Source of the DNA: Methanomassiliicoccus sp.
Lineage (GTDB): Archaea; Thermoplasmatota; Thermoplasmata; Methanomassiliicoccales; Methanomassiliicoccaceae
Assembly: GCA_018262895.1 (NCBI GenBank)
Contig: JADFDJ010000002.1
Span: forward strand, 124,001 to 188,000
Direction of reading: 5' to 3'
DNA: 64,000 nt
Shown: positions 26,344 through 35,097 of the stretch, piece after piece
Position numbering within the stretch: the first letter of the stretch is position 1
How the letters are laid out: each line of letters starts with the position of its first letter
Translations under genes and position numbers: made by a program
Notes under the pieces: model-generated
Seen by the model: the letters and a program-made list of their open reading frames with translations, nothing else
Database searches by the model: none
What the model was told of the DNA's origin: nothing

Positions 26344-27189
26344 TCAGTCCAGAACGCATATGCTGCGGGAGGGAAGGTCGCTGAGGTCCAGAAGCCGTGA
26401 TGTCCCTCCCTCGTCCCGGAATATCATGTAGCGGCCCTTGATCCCCATGACCTCCCCCCGGTGGGTTCCCGCGGTCACGACTGGCCGGGGGGCGGTCCGC
26501 GGGAGCTCCCTGATGGGATATCGGTCAAGGAACACGAGCCCCTCGTTCAACGGCTCCCTCCACCGTCCGATCTTTCTGATATAGTGGTCCTGGACATGTT
26601 CGATGGAGCTTCGGGAGGGAGGTGAGGTCCAGGTGCTGGCGATCCGGGGGGCCCTGACCTCCTGAGGGATCTTGAACCGCCTCGAGGTCTCCTTCTCCAG
26701 CTCCCTTGCCTCCCTGCGGTCGCGGCAAATGAAGAGGGGCCTGACCGCGTCCGCTCCCTGCTCTATCGCCCTCTCCCTGAGCCTGCCGACGCTGGTCATG
26801 CCCACCTTTATCATGTTGCTGAACGAGGCCAGGTAAACGTAGTGCTGGCGCTGGCAGAACTCCGGGTGATCGCACCTGTCGCCGCTGCACTGCGGCTCGA
26901 AGATGCAGCTCTGCACCGGTATCCAAGGGGCCATGCACTCCCTGCAAGAGGTGATGCGGCCGACATTGCGGGCCGAGGGGCAGGGAACGTAGCGGTCCTC
27001 ATCAAAACGTCCCACGCAGGTGCGGCCATCCCCCACCTCGAGCGCCAGTCGTTCCAGGGACAGATGGTCGACCTTCCTGGTCACGAGGTCGAAGAACAGC
27101 AGATGGGGCTGGAAATCGTCCCAGTAGAAGGACAGGACGTGCTTGTCCAACCCGTTCATCTCCGATGAGCTTGTTACCTGATATAGCAT
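26344..27189 (-). CDS. DUF2797 protein (zinc-binding, GIY-YIG-like)
   Basis: 281 residues. A Cys-rich middle (CRECMAPWIPVQSCIF...CSGDRCDHPEFCQRQH) probably binds zinc. It is followed by YVYLASFSNMIKVGMTSVGRLRERAIEQGA, a GIY-YIG-like segment (YVYLA...KVGMT). This combination matches DUF2797. GIY-YIG relationship suggests nucleic-acid chemistry, but no activity is established to my knowledge. Stands alone between marker 11 and kptA. Confidence 0.78.
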   Translation of the reverse strand: MLYQVTSSSEMNGLDKHVLSFYWDDFQPHLLFFDLVTRKVDHLSLERLALEVGDGRTCVGRFDEDRYVPCPSARNVGRITSCRECMAPWIPVQSCIFEPQCSGDRCDHPEFCQRQHYVYLASFSNMIKVGMTSVGRLRERAIEQGADAVRPLFICRDRREARELEKETSRRFKIPQEVRAPRIASTWTSPPSRSSIEHVQDHYIRKIGRWREPLNEGLVFLDRYPIRELPRTAPRPVVTAGTHRGEVMGIKGRYMIFRDEGGTSRLLDLSDLPSRSICVLD

Positions 27190-27232
27190 GCTCCGTGTCC
27201 GCCTCGGCGGATATCGATCTGATGGCCTTTCT

Positions 27233-27904
27233 TCACTCGTCCTCAGTGGGTTCGGCCTCGACGACTTCCTGCTCCTCCGCCCTCCGGAGGAACTCTGCGG
27301 GAACGGAGCGCACGAGGTAAACCGTTCTCGCCGCCCGCTGAACCTCCTCGCCGGAATCGATGAGCGCCACGGTGTCGATCTCCAGGATCACCGGCGATTC
27401 GGTGCGGACCCTTCCGGCGTTGAGAGCATCGCCATAGGTCTTGGAGAGGTGGACCAGCTTCCTGTCAGAAGGCTTCAGCCCTGTCTCCAGTATGATGTCC
27501 GCCTCCTCCTGTGTGGTCGGATAATAAAGGCAGTCCGGGATGTTGTCGGTGGGCAGGCGCAGGTCCAGCTCCAAGGTGTGCCCATAGGTCGCCCTGATGA
27601 GGTCGTTGCTGACCTGGTAACGTCCCTTGGGGTCGGTCTCGATGAGCGCGACGATGTGGTGTGGTCTCAGCCAGTGGTAGCGGGGATTATACCGCTTGAT
27701 GGCGGATATGAAATCCCTCATATACACGAAGCCCTGATCGTCCATCTTCAGATCGAACTTCTCAGGGAAGTGACGGAGGGCCCCGGCCATGGTCCTCCCT
27801 ATGCGGCTAAGCTCCTCCTCGCTCATCAGGAACTTGCCTGCCTCGCCACAAACCGGGCACTTCTCTCCCCGGAAGTAGCCGTGGTCAACACACTCTCTCA
27901 GCAT
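27233..27904 (-). CDS. kptA: RNA 2'-phosphotransferase (Tpt1/KptA family)
   Basis: 223 residues. The N-terminal C/H-rich element (CVDHGYFRGEKCPVCG) is a likely zinc finger found in archaeal members. The catalytic domain shows LIRATYGHTLELDL (H of the NAD-binding site), LVHLSKTYGDALNAGRVR and a final VYLVRSVPAEFL. The family transfers a 2'-phosphate from spliced RNA to NAD+, giving ADP-ribose 1'',2''-cyclic phosphate. The archaeal substrate is uncertain. Confidence 0.9.
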   Translation of the reverse strand: MLRECVDHGYFRGEKCPVCGEAGKFLMSEEELSRIGRTMAGALRHFPEKFDLKMDDQGFVYMRDFISAIKRYNPRYHWLRPHHIVALIETDPKGRYQVSNDLIRATYGHTLELDLRLPTDNIPDCLYYPTTQEEADIILETGLKPSDRKLVHLSKTYGDALNAGRVRTESPVILEIDTVALIDSGEEVQRAARTVYLVRSVPAEFLRRAEEQEVVEAEPTEDE

Positions 27905-28038
27905 CCGTTAAGGGAATGAACGCGAATTCTTAATAGTTTTCTATGGGTGCCACGCAAGGGGCGGGGGATGCATGCGCGGCCCCCATGGCCATTGGACGCT
28001 GGACATGCAAGCCCCTAGATCAGGATCGCTACGCTGAA

Positions 28039-28929
28039 CTAGCTGTGCATCCCGGCAGCCCGGCATGCGGCGATGACCGTGTTCTTCATCAGCATCACGA
28101 TGGTCATGGGCCCCACTCCGCCAGGGACGGGGGTGATGGCGGATGCGACCTCCTTCACGTTCTCGAAATCGACGTCCCCGACCCAGCGGTAGCCCCTCTT
28201 GGCTGCGGGATCATCCACGCGGTTCGTCCCCACGTCGATGACCACCGCGCCCGGCTTGATCATATCCGCGGTGATGAACCTGGGCGAGCCTATGGCCGCG
28301 ACCACCACATCACCCATGCGAACCAGGGACGCCAGGTCTCGGGTCCGAGAGTGGCACACGGTGACCGTGGCATTGGCGCCCTTCCTCTTCTGCATGAGTA
28401 TCGCCGCCACCGGCTTGCCCACGATGTTACTGCGGCCGACGACCACAACGTGCTTGCCCTCGGGGTCGTTCCCCGACCTCACCAGCATCTCCTGTATGCC
28501 ATGGGGGGTCGCCGGTAGGAACTGGGGGTTGCCGATGAGCATCCTGCCCACGTTGACCGGGTGGAACCCGTCCGCGTCCTTCTCGGGGTCGATGCGCATG
28601 AGCACCTTGTTCTCGTCTATATGCTTAGGTAATGGCAGCTGGACCAGGAAGCCGTGTATGGCCGGATCGGCGTTGAGCTCGTCCACGATCCTCAGGAGCT
28701 CGTCCTCGGAGGTGCTCACCGGGAGGATGATCGATCGAGAGTAGATGCCCAGCTCCTCGCAGCCCTTGGCCTTGTTGCGCACGTACTGCTGGGATGCAGG
28801 GTCCTCACCCACCAGGACCACCGCCAGCCCCGGGGTCACGCCCCTTCCCTTGAGCTCGGCGATCTTCTCCCTCAGCTCCTTCTTGATCTGCTCAGCGACC
28901 TCTGGACCATGGATGATTGTGGCGACCAT
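28039..28929 (-). CDS. folD: Bifunctional methylene-THF dehydrogenase / methenyl-THF cyclohydrolase
   Basis: 296 residues. YVRNKAKGCEELGI carries the catalytic Tyr/Lys region, GFLVQLPLPKHI the folate-site motif, VVVGRSNIVGKP the NAD(P) site, and TPVPGGVGPMT the C-terminal signature. It converts methylene-THF to methenyl-THF and 10-formyl-THF (reversibly). With Fhs 400 bases away it gives the formyl-to-methylene part of a tetrahydrofolate methyl branch. Cofactor specificity (NAD or NADP) is not evident. Confidence 0.96.
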   Translation of the reverse strand: MVATIIHGPEVAEQIKKELREKIAELKGRGVTPGLAVVLVGEDPASQQYVRNKAKGCEELGIYSRSIILPVSTSEDELLRIVDELNADPAIHGFLVQLPLPKHIDENKVLMRIDPEKDADGFHPVNVGRMLIGNPQFLPATPHGIQEMLVRSGNDPEGKHVVVVGRSNIVGKPVAAILMQKRKGANATVTVCHSRTRDLASLVRMGDVVVAAIGSPRFITADMIKPGAVVIDVGTNRVDDPAAKRGYRWVGDVDFENVKEVASAITPVPGGVGPMTIVMLMKNTVIAACRAAGMHS

Positions 28930-29343
28930 GTTAGGGACCGTCCCGGTGTAGTGGTGAATTCGGATTTAACCCTGCTCTTGGCTCGCATCCCCCCCCACGT
29001 GCCGGGCCTTGTGCTCGCGGTCGATGGAGCTATCAGGGACCATCGTCCGCTTGTCGATCGCACCACATAGGGCGAAGGAAGCAGAGATGCCCAGAGTATT
29101 GCCTGTGTGTCGATATGTGGAGATCATTCGATCCCATCTCGCCCTGTTCACAGGATCATGCCGCTCTTTACCAAGAGCTCCTCAGTGCTTTATGAATGCA
29201 GCAGGGATCCGGCCGGAGAGAGTCCTGACAGCGAGCTTCAAGATCCTGGAACAGGGTGGTCCTTATATCTATGCATAAAGACCGCTACCACCTCTCAGCT
29301 CCAAACTGTTTTTTAAGGATGTCACCTTTCCAGGGGAGAGCAC
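28930..29343. promoter_or_regulatory. folD-fhs divergent intergenic region
   Basis: 414 bases. An imperfect dyad GGTC-c-TTAT (29258-29266) / ATAA-a-GACC (29275-29283) surrounds a TATA-like TTATATCTA; a second TATA-like TTTTTTAAGG lies at 29309-29318. GGGGAG precedes the fhs ATG. Several 60-90 codon ORFs cross here in various frames with no domain, and I treat them as chance. The dyad over the promoter is a candidate control site for fhs. Confidence 0.45.
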
Positions 29344-31026
29344 ATGAAGGCCGATATCGAGATCGCTCAGGAAGCCATTATGCAGCCCATAGGGGAGATC
29401 GCCGCGAAGGTGGGGCTGTCCCAGGATGACCTGGAGCCACACGGTCGATACATGGCCAAGGTCCCCCTGGAGGTACTCCGCCGGCGGGAGGGCAGAAAGG
29501 ATGGCAAGCTAGTCCTGGTGACGGCCATAACCCCGACCAAGGCGGGAGAGGGCAAGACCGTCACTTCGATAGGGCTGATGCAGGCCCTCGGAAAGATCGG
29601 TATAAAGGTCATGGGCGCACTGCGCGAGCCCTCTTTGGGTCCCGTCTTCGGACTGAAGGGCGGGGCCACGGGAGGGGGGCGGTCTCAGGTGTATCCCATG
29701 TGGGAGATCGACCTTCACTTCACCGGGGACATCCACGCGGTGACCTCGGCCCACAACCTGCTTTCCGCGATGGTCGAGAACCATCTATCGAAGGGCAACG
29801 AGCTGAAGATCGACCCCACCAGGATAGTGTGGAAGAAGGCCATCGACATGAACTGTCGCGAGCTGCGCGACATAGTGGTGGGCCTGGGAGGGAGGAGCGT
29901 GGGGGGCATCCCCCATGAGAGCGGTTTCATCATCACCGCCGCCTCGGAGATCAGCGCGATACTGGCGCTGACCACGTCCATCGAGGACCTGCGCAGACGT
30001 CTGGAAAAGATCGTCGTGGCCTACGACATCATGGGAAATCCAGTGCTGGCAGGGCAGATGAACTGCGTCGGGGCCATGGTCATGCTGCTCAAGAACGCCA
30101 TCAAGCCCAACCTGGTCCAGACCTTGGAGGGCCAGCCGGTCTTCGTTCACGGATTCCCTTTCGCCAATGTCGCTCACGGCAACAACAGCCTCGTGGCCAC
30201 TAAGTACGCGCTCAAGATGGCCGATGTGGTGGTCACCGAGAGCGGCTTCGGCTCGGACCTGGGGGCCGAAAAGTTCTTCGACATCGTATGTCGAGAAGGG
30301 GGCCTACGACCGGACTGCGCGGTCATCGTCGCTTCGGTGCGAGCCCTGAAGATGCATGGCGGGGCCTGCCTGGCGGACGCCCTGACCTGCGAGGAGGCGG
30401 ACCTGGCGGCGCTGAGGAAAGGCTTCGCCAACCTGGACAAGCACATCCAGAACGTGCGCAGCTTCGGGGTACCGGTGGTGGTGGCCCTTAATCACTTCAA
30501 GGGCGACTACCCGGAGGAGATACAGGCCGTGAGGGAGCACTGCGCCCGGGCCAACATCCCATGTGCCCTCTCGGACGTGTACGCAAATGGCGGTGAAGGA
30601 GGAAGGGAGCTCGCAAAGAAGGTCATGGATGTGCTCAGAAACGAACCCAGCGACTTCCATTATCTGTACGATACAGAGCTCACCATCAAGGAGAAGATAC
30701 GCACCATCGCCACCGAGATGTACGGGGCCAGGGATGTCCGTTACATAGGCACTGCGGAGAGGGACATCCGGGCCATTGAGCTGGCCGGTAACGACAACCT
30801 CCCGGTGTGCATGGCCAAGACCCAGCTGTCCATCACCGACGACCCCAAGCTCAAGGGCGCCCCGCGGAACTGGACGCTCAACATCAAGGAGGTGCTGGTC
30901 TCCGCTGGAGCGGGCTTCATAATCCCCCTGTGCGGTGAGATCATGCTCATACCCGGCCTGCCGTCAGAGCCCTCGGCGGAGCGGATGGATTACACCAACG
31001 AGGGAAGGTTCATAGGTCTGAGCTGA
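29344..31026 (+). CDS. fhs: Formate-tetrahydrofolate ligase
   Basis: 560 residues, the normal length. ATP-binding TPTKAGEGKTVTSIGLMQAL, GLKGGATGGGRSQVYPM, and late motifs SAGAGFIIPLCGEIMLIPGLP are diagnostic. It makes 10-formyl-THF from formate, THF and ATP, the entry of the bacterial-type methyl branch. Many archaea lack this enzyme, using methanofuran and H4MPT instead, so it fits with the MetF/MetV, AcsE and PurH genes nearby. SD GGGGAG and ATG start. Confidence 0.97.
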   Translation: MKADIEIAQEAIMQPIGEIAAKVGLSQDDLEPHGRYMAKVPLEVLRRREGRKDGKLVLVTAITPTKAGEGKTVTSIGLMQALGKIGIKVMGALREPSLGPVFGLKGGATGGGRSQVYPMWEIDLHFTGDIHAVTSAHNLLSAMVENHLSKGNELKIDPTRIVWKKAIDMNCRELRDIVVGLGGRSVGGIPHESGFIITAASEISAILALTTSIEDLRRRLEKIVVAYDIMGNPVLAGQMNCVGAMVMLLKNAIKPNLVQTLEGQPVFVHGFPFANVAHGNNSLVATKYALKMADVVVTESGFGSDLGAEKFFDIVCREGGLRPDCAVIVASVRALKMHGGACLADALTCEEADLAALRKGFANLDKHIQNVRSFGVPVVVALNHFKGDYPEEIQAVREHCARANIPCALSDVYANGGEGGRELAKKVMDVLRNEPSDFHYLYDTELTIKEKIRTIATEMYGARDVRYIGTAERDIRAIELAGNDNLPVCMAKTQLSITDDPKLKGAPRNWTLNIKEVLVSAGAGFIIPLCGEIMLIPGLPSEPSAERMDYTNEGRFIGLS

Positions 31027-31689
31027 TCACAGGGTGTTGACGGACCGTATGTCCTTGAGCATCTGTGCCTTTACCTTCAGGAGCTGAGTGACCACGAACG
31101 AGCCCACCGCGGCCAGGTCCTCGGTGCTCATATGCTGCGGGGCGGTATCGTCGAAGAGCAGGTTGGCGCTGCCCCTCACCTTGTCCTCCCCGCTCCACAG
31201 GATGACCGTGACTGGCAGCTTGGGGAACACGGGGATGGAGACCGATGCGATCCCGAACTCCCTCTTCTTGGCCCCCATCAGCTTCACCGCGCCCAGGATC
31301 AGCTTGGGGTTCTCTCGGAACATGCTCCCGATGACCTCCGTCACCCGGCTCCGGAACGATAGATAGTAGCGGTTCCCATCCGGCAGCTGGCGGTAAGAGA
31401 CGGTTTTACCCGAGGGCTGGACACTGCCGGCATTGGTGAGGTAGTGGAGCACCAGGATGGCCCCGAGCTGCTTGACCTCCTTGCCCCCCATGGTTATGGA
31501 GCGGCAGACCGGATCGATGACGCTCTCCCTGCCAAAGATGGGCAGGTACAGCCGTCGGTCGCGGAGGGTCGCACCAGACAGTTCAGCAACTGTCCTCAGG
31601 TCCTTGCCTTTGAGCATATCCCACGCCTCTCCCAAAGTTCCCTCGTAGGCATCCTCCTTGATACCCGGACACCACTCCTCATTGTTCAT
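31027..31689 (-). CDS. DUF3786 domain protein
   Basis: 220 residues. MGGKEVKQLGAILVLHYLTNAG, FGIASVSIPVFPKLPVTVILWSG and NLLFDDTAPQHMSTEDLAAV match my memory of DUF3786, a family found mainly in anaerobes with the Wood-Ljungdahl pathway. No catalytic motif can be named. The stop abuts the convergent fhs stop with no spare base. The start overlaps the deacetylase gene by 4 bases, so those two form an operon. A cofactor or corrinoid-related role would be a guess. Confidence 0.75.
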   Translation of the reverse strand: MNNEEWCPGIKEDAYEGTLGEAWDMLKGKDLRTVAELSGATLRDRRLYLPIFGRESVIDPVCRSITMGGKEVKQLGAILVLHYLTNAGSVQPSGKTVSYRQLPDGNRYYLSFRSRVTEVIGSMFRENPKLILGAVKLMGAKKREFGIASVSIPVFPKLPVTVILWSGEDKVRGSANLLFDDTAPQHMSTEDLAAVGSFVVTQLLKVKAQMLKDIRSVNTL

Positions 31690-32504
31690 GGCGCACCCTC
31701 CATCTGGACATACCTTTCCAGGGTCATGAACTCTACCCCCTGGTCCATGATCCCCTGGAGAATGTCACGCACCTTGCCGACCTCGAGCTCCGCCCGCTCG
31801 GACGCCCGTAGTCCGCTGAGAGATTCCATCACATGCCAGCTGTGGTCCGCAAGAACGAACAGCCCGTCCTGATGCTGTTTGATGAGACAGAGGTAGTCGT
31901 CCACCTTCCTCCTGCCCTCGTGGAGGGGCCACAGATAGGATTGCATGCGCCGCCCTGTGGCATCCCTCCCCTGGGCCAGGGGGACCTCTATAAGTCCTGA
32001 AGGCAGCCGGTAAGGACGGAGACCAGAGGACATCTCCGCGAACAGGGTGGAGTCGTATATGAGCCCCCGTCGCTGCAGTACCCCCTCCACCAGCTCATTG
32101 ATATGCTGGTAAGGGGCCCGGAATCCCCGGGGACGGACCCCGGTCACATCCTCGACCGCCGCCAGAGAGCGGCCGACGATGGCGTCCAGCCATTCCTCCG
32201 AGGGGATGATGCCCGTGCTCTCCCCGGTGAGGTCCTCGTGCGCGTAGCCGTGAGCCGCGACCTCGTGTCCGCTCAGAAGGTTCCGCAGGTCGAGGTCCGC
32301 GGACAGGACCTCCGCGGCCTCCCCCTCCATGAAGAACGTGCCCTTGATCCCGAGCCCGTCGAGCATGTCCAAGATGATCTCCAGCCCCTCCATCGTGGAG
32401 GAGTAACGGGGCACAGGGCTGCCCCTGCACGCCGCCTCCACCGCACCCTCTCGAGGCTCGTTCACATCCCGGTCCACGTCCAACGTGAAGGCCGCACAGC
32501 GCAT
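31686..32504 (-). CDS. Polysaccharide deacetylase (NodB-like) family protein
   Basis: 272 residues. AAFTLDVDRDV contains the first catalytic Asp motif, GHEVAAHGYAHEDL the HxxxH-type metal site, and GVRPRGFRAPYQH the Arg/Pro motif of NodB enzymes. No signal peptide is visible, so action is probably cytoplasmic, on a nucleotide sugar, glycan precursor or small amide. TATA-like TTTATACA about 25 bases upstream predicts a leaderless transcript. Co-transcribed with DUF3786. Confidence 0.85.
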   Translation of the reverse strand: MRCAAFTLDVDRDVNEPREGAVEAACRGSPVPRYSSTMEGLEIILDMLDGLGIKGTFFMEGEAAEVLSADLDLRNLLSGHEVAAHGYAHEDLTGESTGIIPSEEWLDAIVGRSLAAVEDVTGVRPRGFRAPYQHINELVEGVLQRRGLIYDSTLFAEMSSGLRPYRLPSGLIEVPLAQGRDATGRRMQSYLWPLHEGRRKVDDYLCLIKQHQDGLFVLADHSWHVMESLSGLRASERAELEVGKVRDILQGIMDQGVEFMTLERYVQMEGAP

Positions 32505-32606
32505 GCTCAGTCATCAATCCTGATGTATAAACGCCTTAGGCCGTTGGGCCGCCAACACTTAAATATGGTAAAACATTAGGAAAGCCGGTCCCTGAAGGTG
32601 GTTCCG

Positions 32607-33614
32607 ATGAGGCAGGTGGTTATCTTGGGAGGGGGGGCAGCCGGACTTGCGGCTTCTGTGGAGCTGTCCCGCAGGGGCTTGGTCTCGACCATCGTGGAGC
32701 GTTCCCCGACCCTTGGAGGGAGGTCCCTCGACCTCGCCTGCAAGGGCTCCCCGGCCTGCGTGCGCTGCGATGCTTGCTACCCCCACGACCTTCGTCGAGA
32801 GGCCTCAGGGAGCGAGAGGGTCCACGTCATGCTGAGGGCGGAGGTCGAGGAGGTCCGCTGGACCCCTGAGGGGGCCGAGGTCAAGGTATCTACGCCTGAT
32901 GGAATGACGATTCTGGAGGCGGGAGCTGTGATACTGGCCACTGGCTCTACGCCCTTCGATCCAAGCGCGGACCCCCGGCTTCACAGCCAGGATTGCCCCG
33001 ATGTCCTCTCATCGCTGGACGTGGAGCGAAGGCTGGCCGCGGCGAACCGCCTGACCGTACCTTCGACCGGCAGGCCCCCTCAGGAGATGGCCATAGTCCA
33101 GTGCGTCGGCTCTCGCGACGTGAAACGGGGAGCACCATACTGCTCCAAGGCATGCTGCAAGTACGCCTATAAGCTGGGACTGCGTCTCCGGCATCTACAC
33201 CCCGATCTCAGGCTGACCTTCTTCTTCATGGACTGGCGCCCTCTGGAGGATGCCAGGAAGGCTCTCGAGGCCTGGGCCGCCGCGGACAGCCAGGTCCGGC
33301 TGGTGCGTTCACGGCCGGCGGAAGTCATCCCGGGGGAGAGGCCCACGCTCCGCTACGCCACCCCAAGGGAGAGCGTGGAGGAGGAGAGCTTTGACATCGT
33401 GATGCTGTCAGTGGGCATGGTCCCTTGCTCCGCCAATCCCCGCCTCGCAGAGCTCTTCGGGATCGATGTGGACGCCCTCGGCCACCTGCGATCGGACCGA
33501 GAGAGGGTCCTTGTCGCTGGCACCAGCGGCGGGCCCAAGGACATACGGGAGAGCGTGGAGGAGGGGACGGCCGCGGCGGGGTTGGCCGCTAGAATTCTGG
33601 AGGCGAAGGATTGA
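32607..33614 (+). CDS. HdrA-like flavoprotein, N-terminal-type half
   Basis: 335 residues from ATG 32607, with GGTGG 5 bases upstream (track start GTG 32598). FAD-binding VVILGGGAAGLAASVELSRRG, the Cys cluster CKGSPACVRCDAC, and VQCVGSRDVKRGAPYCSKACC, the iron-sulfur loop diagnostic of HdrA/QmoA. At about half the length of HdrA, it appears to be split from the next gene, which overlaps it by 4 bases. HdrA FAD is the electron-bifurcating site in heterodisulfide reductases. First gene of the five-gene MTHFR operon. Confidence 0.88.
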   Translation: MRQVVILGGGAAGLAASVELSRRGLVSTIVERSPTLGGRSLDLACKGSPACVRCDACYPHDLRREASGSERVHVMLRAEVEEVRWTPEGAEVKVSTPDGMTILEAGAVILATGSTPFDPSADPRLHSQDCPDVLSSLDVERRLAAANRLTVPSTGRPPQEMAIVQCVGSRDVKRGAPYCSKACCKYAYKLGLRLRHLHPDLRLTFFFMDWRPLEDARKALEAWAAADSQVRLVRSRPAEVIPGERPTLRYATPRESVEEESFDIVMLSVGMVPCSANPRLAELFGIDVDALGHLRSDRERVLVAGTSGGPKDIRESVEEGTAAAGLAARILEAKD

Positions 33615-34696
33615 GCGGTCCCACGATACTGGTGGTCGGACCCGGTAAGGCCGCCGTGGATGCGGCCATTGAGATACGGGACCAAGGGGCCGAGGCAGTG
33701 CTGGTCATACCGCGTTTCCCTTACCCCGGTCTGCCCGAGGTATTGCCCGGAATCGATGTGCTCTCAGAACACGAGCTGTTACGGCTGGACGGAGGACCGG
33801 GGGATTTCCGCGCCCATGTCATCAGCTCGGGGAACGTCACGGAGGTACACTGCGCCGCGGTGGTCATGGCCCCCGAGCCTCTCCCGCCTATGCCCTCTGG
33901 GACGGCCGGGGTCATGACGCTGCATCAGGCCTGCTGTGAAGGGATCCCGCACTCGGTCCAACAACTCGTCATCTTCCTGGGTCCGGAGGCTGACCGCCCC
34001 TCGTTCGTGAGGGCCGTCGATCTGGCCATCAAGGCCTGCGCCCTGCCTGCTCATCCAAGGGTCTGGTTGTTCTCCGAAGAGATGCAGGCGTACGGGGCGG
34101 ATGAGCTACTGTACGCGGACGCCCAGGCCGCGGGCGTTACCTTCGTCCGCACCAACGGGCCTGTAACTCTGAACACCGATCCTCTCAGAATTGGCGCCGT
34201 GGACATCCCCTCGGAGGTACCCATCAACATCCTCCCGGACCTCCTGGTCACGGACGGCGTTACCGATAGCGAAGCTCTTTCAAGGTCTGGGCCGGCACAG
34301 CTGTTGGAAGGGACCGTAGGCCATGTGAGCATGGGGCCGGTAGCCACCATGAGGGAGGGGGTGTTCCTATGCTCCTCCTATGATGGCGGGGCGCTGGAGG
34401 GGGAATCCAGGACAGGGGCAAGGGCCGCGGCCGCCCGGGCGGTCACCCTGGCACTGAACCCCCTGACTAGGTCGGCGGCGGTGGTCGACCGTGACAAATG
34501 CTCGGCATGCCTCACCTGCGTACGCAGCTGCCCCTTTCTTGCCGCTCGACCCGGAGATGAGGGAAAGGCGGTCATCGACAGCACCCTGTGCCAGGCCTGC
34601 GGGGTGTGCGTGGGAGGATGCCCCAGCAGGGCCCTCTCCCTACCGGAGGACGGGACCATGGGGCCGAAGGCCGGTCTAAAGGAGGGATTGGAGTGA
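33611..34696 (+). CDS. HdrA-like protein, C-terminal-type half with two [4Fe-4S] sites
   Basis: 361 residues. A Rossmann-like start (TILVVGPGKAAVDAAIEIRD) is followed by an HdrA-like middle (GHVSMGPVATMREGVFLCSS, near residue 235) and C-terminal ferredoxin motifs CSACLTCVRSCP and CQACGVCVGGCP (about residues 297-340). Likely partner of the preceding protein, giving one HdrA equivalent; it also resembles QmoB. The C-terminal clusters would exchange electrons with ferredoxin or the MvhD protein. Overlaps both neighbours by 4 bases. Confidence 0.85.
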   Translation: MSGPTILVVGPGKAAVDAAIEIRDQGAEAVLVIPRFPYPGLPEVLPGIDVLSEHELLRLDGGPGDFRAHVISSGNVTEVHCAAVVMAPEPLPPMPSGTAGVMTLHQACCEGIPHSVQQLVIFLGPEADRPSFVRAVDLAIKACALPAHPRVWLFSEEMQAYGADELLYADAQAAGVTFVRTNGPVTLNTDPLRIGAVDIPSEVPINILPDLLVTDGVTDSEALSRSGPAQLLEGTVGHVSMGPVATMREGVFLCSSYDGGALEGESRTGARAAAARAVTLALNPLTRSAAVVDRDKCSACLTCVRSCPFLAARPGDEGKAVIDSTLCQACGVCVGGCPSRALSLPEDGTMGPKAGLKEGLE

Positions 34697-35097
34697 GCAC
34701 GTCGGAGATAACCTGCTTATGCTGTCGGAGCGCTAGAACGGCCTTGCAGCCGAACGGTGATGAGGAGCTGCCCGAGGGCGTGAGCGTGGTGGAGATGCCC
34801 TGCTCTGGCAGGATCGATGAGGTCATGATGCTCCGGGCTCTCCGCACCGGCTCCCACGTGGTGATGGTCATCGCCTGCCTGGACGGCAACTGCAAGAACA
34901 GGACGGGCAACTACCACGCCCGGCGCAGGGTGGACGAGGCCCGCTCATTGCTCTCACAGCTGGGGCTGGACCCCAGGAGGGTGGCCATGTTCAGCCTGGC
35001 CTCGAACCAGAGCTCCTGCTGGCTGGAGGCGGTGAAGGATATGAGAGAGCTGGCTGATGCTCTGGGACCGATCAAGTTAATGGAGGGTGACCGATGA
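34693..35097 (+). CDS. mvhD: MvhD/FrhD-family iron-sulfur electron-transfer subunit
   Basis: 134 residues from GTG 34693 (GTGA overlap with the previous stop); the track start at 34588 lies inside the upstream gene. Cys motifs CLCCRSA, VVEMPCSGRID, IACLDGNCKNRTGNYHA match MvhD, the [2Fe-2S] protein that links hydrogenase or other donors to HdrA. In Moorella an MvhD gene accompanies the MTHFR genes. Here it lies directly between hdrA-like and metV genes. Confidence 0.9.
   Translation: MSTSEITCLCCRSARTALQPNGDEELPEGVSVVEMPCSGRIDEVMMLRALRTGSHVVMVIACLDGNCKNRTGNYHARRRVDEARSLLSQLGLDPRRVAMFSLASNQSSCWLEAVKDMRELADALGPIKLMEGDR

Noticed and set aside
29009-29278. 89-codon plus ORF between folD and fhs
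   Set aside because: Arg/Ser-rich composition, no ribosome site, ends within the putative fhs promoter.
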